Shown one piece after another: positions 58,175-64,000 of a stretch of DNA of 64,000 nucleotides. Within the stretch, counting starts at the first letter, position 1. Every line of letters begins with the position of its first letter. The stretch lies in the NCBI GenBank assembly GCA_038046785.1, contig JBBSVM010000006.1, forward strand, positions 62,001-126,000, written 5' to 3'. Below the pieces are notes generated by a model. That model was not told where the DNA came from. It saw only the letters and a list, made by a program, of their open reading frames with translations, and searched no databases. The translations under genes and the position numbers were made by a program. Source of the DNA: JAHFTW01 sp038046785. Its GTDB lineage: Archaea; Thermoplasmatota; E2; JACPAO01; JAHFTW01.

Positions 58175-59208
58175 GCGGCACCTGCCTGGAGACCGCAGGG
58201 GGCAGGGCAGGGGGCATCGACGGCCTCGACTTGGATGGTGACGTGGCTCAGTTTGTAGGTGCGCAGAAGATGGTCGTGGACGGCGCGCACGGTGAGGCCG
58301 CTTTCGTCGGGGCGGTTGGTGACGATGTGGGCGGTCAGGAAGTCATGGCCGTCGGTGAGGGTCCAGGCGTGGATGTCATGCACGGAAGCGACGCCGGAAA
58401 CTTTGCTCAAGCTGGTCTCGATGGCGTCCAGGTCGAGGTGCTTGGGGGCGCCCTGCATGAGGACATGCAAGGTGTCGCGCGTGAGCTTCCACGCCACGCG
58501 CAAGATGAGGATGGAGATGACCAGGGTGAGCAAGGGGTCGGCCCAGAGCCAGCCGCGCGAGTAAACGAGGTAGCCGGCCAGGAGTGCCACCGCAGAGCCG
58601 AGCAGGTCGGAGAGGACGTGCGCGTAGGCGGCGCGCATGTTGAGGCTGTGCGCGGCGCCGCGATGGAGGACGAACGCCATGCCGGCATTGGCGACGAGCG
58701 TGATGCCGCCCATGACCATGACGAGGAAGCCGCGCACGGCGGGTGGGTCCATGAGGCGGTGCCATGCCTCGTAGATGAAGTAGGCCGAGATGATCCAGAG
58801 GGCGAGGGCGTTGACGAAGGCGGAGACCACTTCGGCGCGTCGGTAGCCGAAGGTCTTGCTGCGGCTGGCGGCTTTCACGGACCAGGTGACGGCAAGGAGG
58901 GCGAGTGCGAGGGCGCCGGTGTCGGTGGCGGAGTGGGCTGCGTCGGAGAGGAGGGCGAGCGAGTTGGCGAGGAAGCCAATGCCGACTTCGGCGATGGTGA
59001 CGGTGAGGCCGACGGCGATGACGGCGATGAGGCGGTTGCGGTTGGAGATGGCCATGCCACGCAGTTCGGAGCCGTGGTCGTGTCCGTGGGCGCCGTGATC
59101 ATGGCCGTCGTGCGCGCCGTGCGCGTGGTCGTGCCCGTCGTGGTCGTGGTGTTCTTGCTGACCCGCCGGAGAGGGGGACGCAATCGGGAGGGCCGGAGCC
59201 GTGCTCAC
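58171..59208 (-). CDS. CDF-family cation efflux transporter (CzcD-like)
   Basis: The 345-residue protein has a His/Asp/Gly-rich cytoplasmic N-terminus. Six membrane helices follow, with the CDF metal site NSLALLSDAAHSATD in TM2 and YAHVLSDLLGSAVAL in TM5. The C-terminal ferredoxin-like domain contains HDIHAWTLTDGHDFLTAHI and ends Cys-rich (CPAPCG). It exports Zn, Co, Ni or similar ions by proton antiport. GTG is the start, 22-30 nt after TATA GCTATACC. It leads the operon CDF-ZIP-His peptide-BNR-regulator. Confidence 0.9.
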   Translation of the reverse strand: MSTAPALPIASPSPAGQQEHHDHDGHDHAHGAHDGHDHGAHGHDHGSELRGMAISNRNRLIAVIAVGLTVTIAEVGIGFLANSLALLSDAAHSATDTGALALALLAVTWSVKAASRSKTFGYRRAEVVSAFVNALALWIISAYFIYEAWHRLMDPPAVRGFLVMVMGGITLVANAGMAFVLHRGAAHSLNMRAAYAHVLSDLLGSAVALLAGYLVYSRGWLWADPLLTLVISILILRVAWKLTRDTLHVLMQGAPKHLDLDAIETSLSKVSGVASVHDIHAWTLTDGHDFLTAHIVTNRPDESGLTVRAVHDHLLRTYKLSHVTIQVEAVDAPCPAPCGLQAGAA

Positions 59209-59230
59209 AGCCCCTCTTCAACGGTTGGCG

Positions 59231-59238
59231 GGTATAGC
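59231..59238 (-). promoter_or_regulatory. TATA-like box of the CDF operon
   Basis: On the minus strand this reads GCTATACC, centred 26 nt from the GTG at 59208, directly downstream of the shared operator. Confidence 0.55.
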
Positions 59239-59242
59239 GGCT

Positions 59243-59271
59243 GTGCTAACTGGGGCGCCCAGGTTTCATAA
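59243..59271 (-). promoter_or_regulatory. Shared metal-island operator, copy 2 (CDF promoter)
   Basis: On the minus strand this reads TTATGAA, 15 nt, TTAGCAC, followed 5 nt later by the TATA box of the CDF operon. Both half-sites are identical to copy 1. Confidence 0.65.
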
Positions 59272-59299
59272 TGGACCAACCTCTTCTCAGTTCCAATCT

Positions 59300-60163
59300 T
59301 TATCGTCCAGCACGGTCCCGCCACCATTTCCATGTCTGGTTGAGGAGGTAGAAGGTGCCGCCGGCGACGACGGCCAAGAAGAGGCCGTTGAGGAGCGTGC
59401 GCGTCAGGTCGGAACGAGGTTCGACGCTTTCCTGAACGAAGACGTGTTGAGTGGGCACGTCGTCGGGGTCAAACAGGGCGCTCGTGAAACGCATGTGGCG
59501 CATGCCCGGTTCTCGGAAGGTGACGTCGGCCGCCCACGTGTGGTCGGGGGTGCGTTGGAGGATGAGTTTCTCGCTGCCGAGCATTTGGCTGTGGTCGTCG
59601 GTCCAACTCTCCAGCGTGAGCAGGAGGAGGCCGGGCCCTTGGTTGGCTTGGGCGCGCTCGTTGTCGTACCAGACGAGTTTGAAGTCGAGTCGCGTCACGT
59701 TTCCGACGTAGGCGTCCAGCTCTTCGTTCACGGGGGTGATGCGGAAGCCGACGTCCTTGTAGACGGCCAAAGCGAGCGTCGCGACTTCGCGGCGTGCTCC
59801 GTTCTCGAAGGTGATGGTGGCGTTCCAGGCGCCGGGCGAGGGGAAGAGCCAGGAGCCTTCCCAGGTCGTGTTGGCGGCGTGGCGGAAAGCGCCCTGGAGG
59901 GTCTCTTCTTGCGGGCCGGTCCACGTATAGGAGATCTGCGTCGCATTGGAGGCGGCACCGAGACGATTGTCCTTCCATTCCTGGACGATGAGCCGCCACT
60001 CCATCGTCTGGCCGGCAATGGGGAGGCGGTCGGGGGAGAGGACGGCGACGTAGGTGTCGCTTTGGAAGACCGTGTCGGAGCCGAACTCCTCAACATGGGC
60101 CTGTGTGGACGGCAGGGCCAAGAGCAGGGCCAGGGCGGCAAGCGTGGCGCGGGAGCGGTTCAG
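59300..60163 (-). CDS. Exported membrane-anchored beta protein with CTG start
   Basis: The 287-residue protein starts with a clear signal peptide (NRSRATLAALALLLALPSTQA). The beta-sandwich ectodomain (VEEFGSDTVFQSDTYVAVLS, WTGPQEETLQGAF, FPSPGAWNATITF) is reminiscent of YtkA/FixH- or CopC-like domains. It has a C-terminal membrane helix (LLNGLFLAVVAGGTFYLL) and a basic tail. No ATG, GTG or TTG precedes the signal peptide. The CTG at 60163 overlaps the cupredoxin stop as CTGA and is the only fitting start. It is probably a partner of the cupredoxin in copper handling. Confidence 0.72.
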   Translation of the reverse strand: MNRSRATLAALALLLALPSTQAHVEEFGSDTVFQSDTYVAVLSPDRLPIAGQTMEWRLIVQEWKDNRLGAASNATQISYTWTGPQEETLQGAFRHAANTTWEGSWLFPSPGAWNATITFENGARREVATLALAVYKDVGFRITPVNEELDAYVGNVTRLDFKLVWYDNERAQANQGPGLLLLTLESWTDDHSQMLGSEKLILQRTPDHTWAADVTFREPGMRHMRFTSALFDPDDVPTQHVFVQESVEPRSDLTRTLLNGLFLAVVAGGTFYLLNQTWKWWRDRAGR

Positions 60164-60600
60164 CGTCTCAGCCTCCAGGCCGCGCCGGCGAGGAGGGCGA
60201 CGATGGCGGCAAGCGGGAGCGTCGGGGTCGAAGCGGAGCCCGGTCCGACGGTGAGGGTGCCTTTCATGCCGCCCTCGGCGTGGCCGGCGACGCGGCAGAT
60301 GTAGGCGTAGCTTCCCGTCTGAAGCTCCACGGTGAGAGTGAGGTTTTGGCCGGTCTTGAGGAGCGGCGTGAAGGCCAGCGGGGTGGAGCAGCCGCCTTGT
60401 GCCTCCGACGCGCACAGGGTGAAGTCGTGCGGGATGGAGCCGCGGTTCTCGACGCGGATGGCCCAGCTGCCCGCCTCGGGGAAGATGGACGGGTTAATGG
60501 CGACGTGGAAGGGGTTGTCGTGCAGCTGCACGGTCGCCTCGGCGGCTTGGGCGGCGGGCACGGCGAGTGCGCCCGCCACGAGAAGGAAGAGGAGTTTCAT
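60160..60600 (-). CDS. Cupredoxin (plastocyanin/halocyanin-like), membrane-anchored
   Basis: The 146-residue protein has a signal peptide (LFLLVAGALAVPAAQA). The cupredoxin domain shows type 1 copper ligands: H58 in IPHDF, C102 in YICRVAGH, H107, and M112 in GGMKG. A C-terminal helix (LPLAAIVALLAGAAWRL) anchors it. It should bind copper outside the membrane and pass electrons or copper, perhaps to the multicopper oxidase. It overlaps the upstream membrane-protein gene by 4 nt and is followed by the CTG-start gene. Confidence 0.87.
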   Translation of the reverse strand: MKLLFLLVAGALAVPAAQAAEATVQLHDNPFHVAINPSIFPEAGSWAIRVENRGSIPHDFTLCASEAQGGCSTPLAFTPLLKTGQNLTLTVELQTGSYAYICRVAGHAEGGMKGTLTVGPGSASTPTLPLAAIVALLAGAAWRLRR

Positions 60601-61409
60601 CCGGGATGCTTCTCCGCAGTGGATGCGTGCGGTGTGCCTGCGTCGTGGTCGTTGGGGGTGGTCTCCGGTACTGCGCCGTGGTGGTCCTGGCCTTCGCCGA
60701 GGCTGGAGATGTTCGCCTCGGCGACGAGGGCGGAACCGTAGGCGGCCCCACCCGCAAGCAGGCCGATGGCCAGCATGACGGAGGTCGTCACCACGGTGGC
60801 GCGTCGGGAGGATGTGGCGGGAGCGGCGGCGCCCGCCAGTGCGGGCACGAGCAGGATGGCGGCTGCGACTTGGAGGGCGACGGTGGCGAGGCTGACGAGG
60901 TCCATGCCTTCGGGTCCATCACTCCACGGGCTGCGCAGGATGCGTGTTAGTGTCCAGAGGGCCAGGGGTCCGATGGCGAGGAGGGCAAATCCAATGCGTG
61001 CCGTCCGGCGCGTGGGTGAGACTGCGTAGAGGACGCTCCAGGCGACCTGCGCGACCCCGATGGCGCAGAAGAACAGGCCAAGACCGAGCGCTTCTTGCAG
61101 GTGGGATTGCAGCACGGTGAGATGCAGGACGCCCGCGCCAAGCATCAGGCCGGCTGCCCAAGCGTCGTGCAGGCGTCGCGCCGACCACGCCGCAACGAGC
61201 GTGTTCGGAGATGCGCCGGATGCTTTGGCCAACGCAGGACGGGGCAAGGCGTCGAGCGCGCGTCGTGCTTGCAGCGCTGAGAAACTCAGGCCGCCGGGGG
61301 GTTGTGGGCTCGATGCTGCTTCGGTCAGGGCTGCTGCGCCGACAAGGGTTGTGGGCATGGATGCGGCCCAACCCAGGGACGAGGAGTTGGTTTCCGGTTG
61401 CGGCCTCAT
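60597..61409 (-). CDS. Five-helix membrane protein with His-rich tail
   Basis: The 270-residue protein has a disordered N-terminal region and about five membrane helices from residue 105 on (AWAAGLMLGAGVLHLTVL, ALGLGLFFCAIGVAQVAWSVLY, IGFALLAIGPLALWTLT and others). The last segment contains His (GQDHHGAVPE, NDHDAGTPHAST), suggesting metal contact outside. The ATG at 61409 is about 27 nt from the T-rich TATA candidate and the shared operator copy 3. It heads the operon with the cupredoxin. The family is not recognised. Confidence 0.7.
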   Translation of the reverse strand: MRPQPETNSSSLGWAASMPTTLVGAAALTEAASSPQPPGGLSFSALQARRALDALPRPALAKASGASPNTLVAAWSARRLHDAWAAGLMLGAGVLHLTVLQSHLQEALGLGLFFCAIGVAQVAWSVLYAVSPTRRTARIGFALLAIGPLALWTLTRILRSPWSDGPEGMDLVSLATVALQVAAAILLVPALAGAAAPATSSRRATVVTTSVMLAIGLLAGGAAYGSALVAEANISSLGEGQDHHGAVPETTPNDHDAGTPHASTAEKHPG

Positions 61410-61444
61410 GGCTCGAATAGGATTCAATTTCCGACAAAAGGCTG

Positions 61445-61473
61445 ATGCTAAGCTCGGCGCCTCATTTTCATAT
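61445..61473 (-). promoter_or_regulatory. Shared metal-island operator, copy 3 (cupredoxin operon)
   Basis: On the minus strand this reads ATATGAA, 15 nt, TTAGCAT: one change per half-site relative to copies 1 and 2. It abuts the stop codon of the NikR-like gene and lies about 8 nt before the CTTTTGT box of the operon starting at 61409. Confidence 0.55.
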
Positions 61474-61848
61474 TCAGATGGGTGCCGGCGTGACGCGGAC
61501 GCCATCGAGTTTCGTCAACGCGTCGAGGAGTTCGTGGATGCGTGGCCCTTCGCCATGGAGGCTGAGAGCATCCACGCAGGTCTCTTCCAGATGGTGGTGC
61601 AAGGAGGTGCGGACCAGCCCCTCGAAACGGCGCAAAACGCGGCTCACCTTCTCCTGGTTATTGTCCACCACATAGACCAGCGTCAAGGCGAGATGGACTT
61701 GGCCATCGAACTCCATCTGATGACGCGTGATGAAGTGGTGCAGCGCGTCGCGGACGGCGCTGGAGCGGGAATGGTAGCCAAAGTGCTCGACCAGCTTGTC
61801 GAACTTGTCCAGTTCGGCGCCAGAGAGGGAGATCGAGATGACGGCCAT
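61474..61848 (-). CDS. nikR: NikR-like ribbon-helix-helix metal-responsive repressor
   Basis: The 124-residue protein has an N-terminal ribbon-helix-helix (VISISLSGAELDKFDKLVEH, YHSRSSAVRDALHHFI). The ACT-like C-terminal domain carries the metal-site block LVRTSLHHHLEETCVDALSLHG, with His84-86 and Cys91, and LVYVVDNNQEKV. NikR binds Ni(II) and represses transport genes. The His-to-Cys spacing is one residue shorter than I recall for E. coli NikR, so metal preference may differ. Its gene lies between the operator of the cupredoxin operon and a 20-G tract, and it is a candidate ligand of the shared operator. Confidence 0.85.
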   Translation of the reverse strand: MAVISISLSGAELDKFDKLVEHFGYHSRSSAVRDALHHFITRHQMEFDGQVHLALTLVYVVDNNQEKVSRVLRRFEGLVRTSLHHHLEETCVDALSLHGEGPRIHELLDALTKLDGVRVTPAPI

Positions 61849-61862
61849 AGGGGCTCACTTGT

Positions 61863-61882
61863 GGGGGGGGGGGGGGGGGGGG
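61863..61882. repeat. Homopolymer run of 20 G
   Basis: Twenty consecutive G (C on the coding strand of the NikR-like gene) lie between a likely TATA box (GCATTTACC on the minus strand, 61881-61889) and the ATG at 61848. The TATA-to-ATG distance is about 37 nt instead of the usual 27. The tract length could vary by slippage. An assembly error is possible. Confidence 0.75.
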
Positions 61883-61890
61883 TAAATGCG

Positions 61891-62158
61891 TCAGCCTGCG
61901 GCGTGGAGAGGGCGGCTCGTCGAGGAAGACGTCGCCGGTTTGGATGGGGAGCGGGTTTCGTAGGTGCCGGGGTGGACGAGGAAGAGGTTGTGGACCATCC
62001 ATGTCCCGTCGCCATTTGGCGTGGCGGCGAACGAGGAGCGCCGGCACTTGGGTGTCCAAATGCGAAAGGCACGAGCCCGCAACGCTTCCCGGCCATGCTT
62101 ATTTCGTATCGTGCGTATTTTCCACATCGACTTGCCCAGATTCCGGCGACCCTCGGGC
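61891..62158. other. Intergenic stretch with no supported gene
   Basis: About 270 nt lie between the G-run and the MarR gene. All three minus frames and one plus frame are open in part, but the compositions (Ser/Arg/Pro-rich) look like shadows. An AT-rich segment at 62098-62125 (TTATTTCGTATCGTGCGTATTTT) could be a promoter or operator. Confidence 0.4.
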
Positions 62159-62614
62159 TCAGTCAGCGGCCCGCATCCGCTCAAGCAAGCCGACGAGCTG
62201 CTCAATCTCCTGGAGCTTCCAGTCGTTGAACACCTTCCCGACCCCCTTATGGGCTTCCAGCATGATGCCAATCAGCCGCTGACGGGCCCCCGGCACGAGC
62301 TGCACGGTCACGACGCGACGATCCTTGGAGTTCCGCTTGCGCGTCACGAAGCCTGCTGCCTCCAGGCGATCCAGCATGATGCTCACACTGCCCGACGTCA
62401 GGCCCGTGAAGGCGACGATGTCGCGTGGAGTCGTGTCTCCGGCATGCGCCATGAACTGCAAGGCGAACGCATCCGTCGTCGAAACCGATTCGCCCGACGC
62501 GGCCGCAAGCTGCCGCTGGAACTCCGTAAAGCTCCGTCGAAGAGCATGGATGGCCGCCAGCACGGCCGCCTCACGGCGCGTCCCATGACCCCCCGCACCA
62601 TGGTCGTGCTTCAT
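62159..62614 (-). CDS. MarR-family transcription regulator
   Basis: The 151-residue protein has the MarR winged helix: STTDAFALQFMAHAGDTTPR, DIVAFTGLTSGSVSIMLDRL as recognition helix, and wing RKRNSKDRRVVTVQL. Flanking dimerisation helices are present. The short N-terminus has His (KHDHGAGGH). The ATG at 62614 is preferred because CCTTAGAG lies about 26 nt upstream. It is divergent from a two-gene membrane operon at 62700, with an inverted repeat between them, the usual MarR self-regulation layout. Confidence 0.85.
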   Translation of the reverse strand: MKHDHGAGGHGTRREAAVLAAIHALRRSFTEFQRQLAAASGESVSTTDAFALQFMAHAGDTTPRDIVAFTGLTSGSVSIMLDRLEAAGFVTRKRNSKDRRVVTVQLVPGARQRLIGIMLEAHKGVGKVFNDWKLQEIEQLVGLLERMRAAD

Positions 62615-62656
62615 GGGCGCTGCCAGCGGCACCGCCCTCTAAGGCCTTCCCAAATC

Positions 62657-62670
62657 TCTTGATGACAAGA
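62657..62670. promoter_or_regulatory. Inverted repeat between marR-like gene and membrane operon
   Basis: TCTTG-ATGA-CAAGA is a 5-bp inverted repeat lying between the divergent promoters, just before the rightward TATA-like CTTTATGG. It is a candidate operator for the MarR protein. Confidence 0.45.
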
Positions 62671-62672
62671 TT

Positions 62673-62680
62673 CTTTATGG
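62673..62680 (+). promoter_or_regulatory. TATA-like box of the 62700 operon
   Basis: CTTTATGG lies 20-27 nt before the ATG at 62700, slightly closer than in most genes here. Confidence 0.45.
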
Positions 62681-62699
62681 CAAGCGGTTTGACCGACCC

Positions 62700-62840
62700 A
62701 TGGACCTGGAGCCCAACTCGCCCGCATCCGAGCCCCCCGAGACCCCACGCTGGGTGTGGATTCTTGCGGGCGTCCTGGCTGCCGGCCTCATGGCCGTCGT
62801 GACGCTGCACTTGACGGGCAACATGCGCATGGGGCATTGA
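62700..62840 (+). CDS. Small single-helix membrane protein, 46 aa
   Basis: The 46-residue protein has an acidic, Pro-rich N-terminus (LEPNSPASEPPETPR), one membrane helix (WVWILAGVLAAGLMAVVTLHL) and the tail TGNMRMGH, with Met and His residues that could bind copper. It is preceded by a TATA-like box and followed after 1 nt by the next gene, so it is very likely expressed with it. Confidence 0.65.
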   Translation: MDLEPNSPASEPPETPRWVWILAGVLAAGLMAVVTLHLTGNMRMGH

Positions 62841-62841
62841 C

Positions 62842-63345
62842 ATGCTGGGCACCGGTGGTCGCCGCCTGTGGCTTTCCATGCACATCGTCTCGTCGGTCGG
62901 CTGGATTGGCGCCGTCATGGCCTTCATTGTCCTCGACGTCGCCACAGTCACGAGTGCCAACGTCGGCGTCCTGCGCGGGGCCTATATCTCCATGGACCTC
63001 ATCACCCGGTGGGCAATCATTCCTCTTGCACTGACCTCCTTCGTGACAGGCCTCGTCGTCGCGTTGGGCACCAAGTGGGGCCTTTTTCGACACTACTGGG
63101 TCGCCGTTTCGCTCGTCCTGACCGCGGCGTCCACGATCGTGCTCTACGTTCAAGTGCCTCTGATCGGTCGTCGTGCCGCGATGGCCGCTGACCTCGCAAC
63201 GAGCGACGCGACCATCCAGGACTTAGGCAACCTTCTGCTCCACTCCATCGGCGGCACCATTGTCTTGCTCATCATCATGGTTTTGAACATCTACAAGCCG
63301 CGCGGACTGACTCGATACGGGTGGCGAAAGCAAGTCGCGCAGTAG
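62842..63345 (+). CDS. Four-helix membrane protein (DUF2269-like)
   Basis: The 167-residue protein has four membrane helices (LWLSMHIVSSVGWIGAVMAF, WAIIPLALTSFVTGLVVALG, YWVAVSLVLTAASTIVLYV, and IGGTIVLLIIMVLNIY). Conserved-looking His in the first (MHIVSS) and last (LLLHSIGG) helices could hold haem or metal. It resembles predicted integral membrane proteins of the DUF2269 type. It is co-transcribed with the 46-aa protein and probably controlled by the MarR regulator. Confidence 0.72.
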   Translation: MLGTGGRRLWLSMHIVSSVGWIGAVMAFIVLDVATVTSANVGVLRGAYISMDLITRWAIIPLALTSFVTGLVVALGTKWGLFRHYWVAVSLVLTAASTIVLYVQVPLIGRRAAMAADLATSDATIQDLGNLLLHSIGGTIVLLIIMVLNIYKPRGLTRYGWRKQVAQ

Positions 63346-63441
63346 GTCCCGGCACTTGCTGAAACGGGCGGAGGAGGCGTGCTCGGGATTCCTTGCGTCC
63401 ACCGTGAACAGGGTCTAATCGGGTTCGTCGGCAATCACTGC

Positions 63442-63555
63442 ATGCTCCATTGGAGCAGGCGGGTTCGGAGCCTGATCTTGCTGGGGATCCTGGTCTGCCT
63501 CTTGACCATGGCCGCCACGATGTACTCCATGATGCGGCGCGACAAAGGCCCCTGA
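63442..63555 (+). CDS. Small membrane peptide, 37 aa
   Basis: The 37-residue frame has a basic N-terminus (HWSRRVRS), one membrane helix (LILLGILVCLLTMAATMYSM) and a charged tail. GTCTAATC lies 22-29 nt upstream of the ATG, which fits the leaderless pattern and supports translation. The function is unknown; it may belong with the metal island. Confidence 0.5.
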   Translation: MLHWSRRVRSLILLGILVCLLTMAATMYSMMRRDKGP

Positions 63556-63567
63556 GGCCAAGGTGCC

Positions 63568-64000
63568 CTAACCGTCGTTGCGGCGCGGCACAAACAACGC
63601 GATTGCGGCAACAACGGCGCCCGCCGCGCCGGCGAGCGCTCCCAGCAACACGCTGGGGGCGACCCTCTCGACAAGGCCCGACAATTCCACGAGGTGGACG
63701 CTCCAGTAAGGCACGCTGACGAGAACTTGGAATCCGCTGGCGTCCCGCACGACCCAGTATTCCGGCTGTCCCTGGTCATCGTTTGGCTCGAGGATGTCGT
63801 CGAGGCCAGTTGCCCGTTTGAAAACGATTTCTTTTCTTGAGGTTCCGTCCTCGCCGTCCGGCAAGTCGAAATAGCGCAACTGCAGCCCACTTGGCTCGCT
63901 GCCAAGGACCGTCGCATTGACATGGATGACGAACGTGCGGCCCGCCGTCAAGTTGCCACTCAAAACCACGCGGAGAGGGTCGGATTCTGTCGGTGTGGAT
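63568..64000 (-). CDS. Exported membrane-anchored protein, C-terminal part
   Basis: The frame is open to the right edge, so the start lies outside the window. The visible 143 residues form a beta-rich domain (TFVIHVNATVLGSEPSGLQL, EYWVVRDASGFQVLVSVPYW). A C-terminal membrane helix (VLLGALAGAAGAVVAAIALFV) follows, with a short basic tail. This repeats the layout of other exported, tail-anchored proteins in the island. The family is not recognised. Confidence 0.65.
   Translation of the reverse strand, partial: STPTESDPLRVVLSGNLTAGRTFVIHVNATVLGSEPSGLQLRYFDLPDGEDGTSRKEIVFKRATGLDDILEPNDDQGQPEYWVVRDASGFQVLVSVPYWSVHLVELSGLVERVAPSVLLGALAGAAGAVVAAIALFVPRRNDG

Noticed and set aside
61891..62271. Minus-strand open frame of 126 codons between the G-run and the MarR gene
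   Set aside because: It overlaps the MarR coding region and its composition is low-complexity Ser/Arg; no start signal fits.
1..64000. CRISPR arrays, rRNA genes, insertion sequences
   Set aside because: No regularly spaced repeats with unique spacers, no rRNA-like sequence and no DDE transposase were found. The 69-nt repeats at 2-1042 are protein-coding.

Overview
This 64 kb window is GC-rich chromosomal DNA from an archaeon, probably a euryarchaeon and most likely a Thermoplasmatota-type lineage. The rank is an inference from gene content and was not tested. The archaeal evidence is firm. There is a GatD/GatE pair (the archaeal Glu-tRNAGln amidotransferase), an archaeal-type Elp3, and a tRNA gene without an encoded CCA. 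Many genes also carry a TATA-like box (CTTA, TTAA or CTTAT core) about 23-32 nt before the start codon, as expected for leaderless transcription. That spacing was used to choose many of the starts given here. Genes inside operons usually overlap as ATGA or GTGA, and in two places apparently as CTGA.

Region 1 (1-35.8 kb) is mostly host metabolism and housekeeping. It holds a 23-residue-repeat protein cut by the window edge, three LVIVD-repeat lipoproteins plus a remnant of a fourth, and dispersed leuC/leuD/leuB-like genes. It also holds a YdeI-like protein, a rhomboid-like protease, two hotdog thioesterases, a Rieske-flavodoxin fusion, LemA-HtpX and two CocE-like secreted hydrolases. Further right are an SNF2 ATPase, a low-GC HEPN protein, a 2-oxoacid dehydrogenase E1 alpha, a fused 3-hydroxyacyl-CoA dehydrogenase/enoyl-CoA hydratase, Maf, GatE-GatD, HIT, Elp3, TrkH-TrkA and GcvT. 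Three dispersed palindromic repeats occur; one lies in frame inside elp3.

Region 2 (about 36.0-53.2 kb) begins beside tRNA-Arg(GCG) and looks like an integrated mobile element, most likely a provirus of an undescribed type. It has a tyrosine integrase and a HUH rolling-circle Rep. It also has a P-loop ATPase, two very large signal-peptide/C-terminal-membrane-anchor proteins (1209 and 748 aa), a string of tiny membrane proteins, a lipoprotein and a highly basic protein. These run as one nearly gapless leftward operon of about 14 kb from a single promoter at about 51.85 kb. A rightward module of DNA-binding and zinc-ribbon genes diverges from it. The logic resembles that of pleomorphic archaeal viruses (Rep, spike, small membrane proteins, ATPase), but no gene could be matched to a named virus.

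Region 3 (53.5-64 kb) is a copper/transition-metal homeostasis island. It contains a multicopper oxidase, a CDF exporter, a ZIP-type transporter, a His-rich peptide, a cupredoxin with membrane partners, a NikR-like repressor, a MarR regulator and small membrane proteins. Three promoters in this island share the bipartite motif TTATGAA-N15-TTAGCAC just upstream of the TATA box, which I read as a common operator. A run of 20 G lies between the likely TATA box and start codon of the NikR-like gene.
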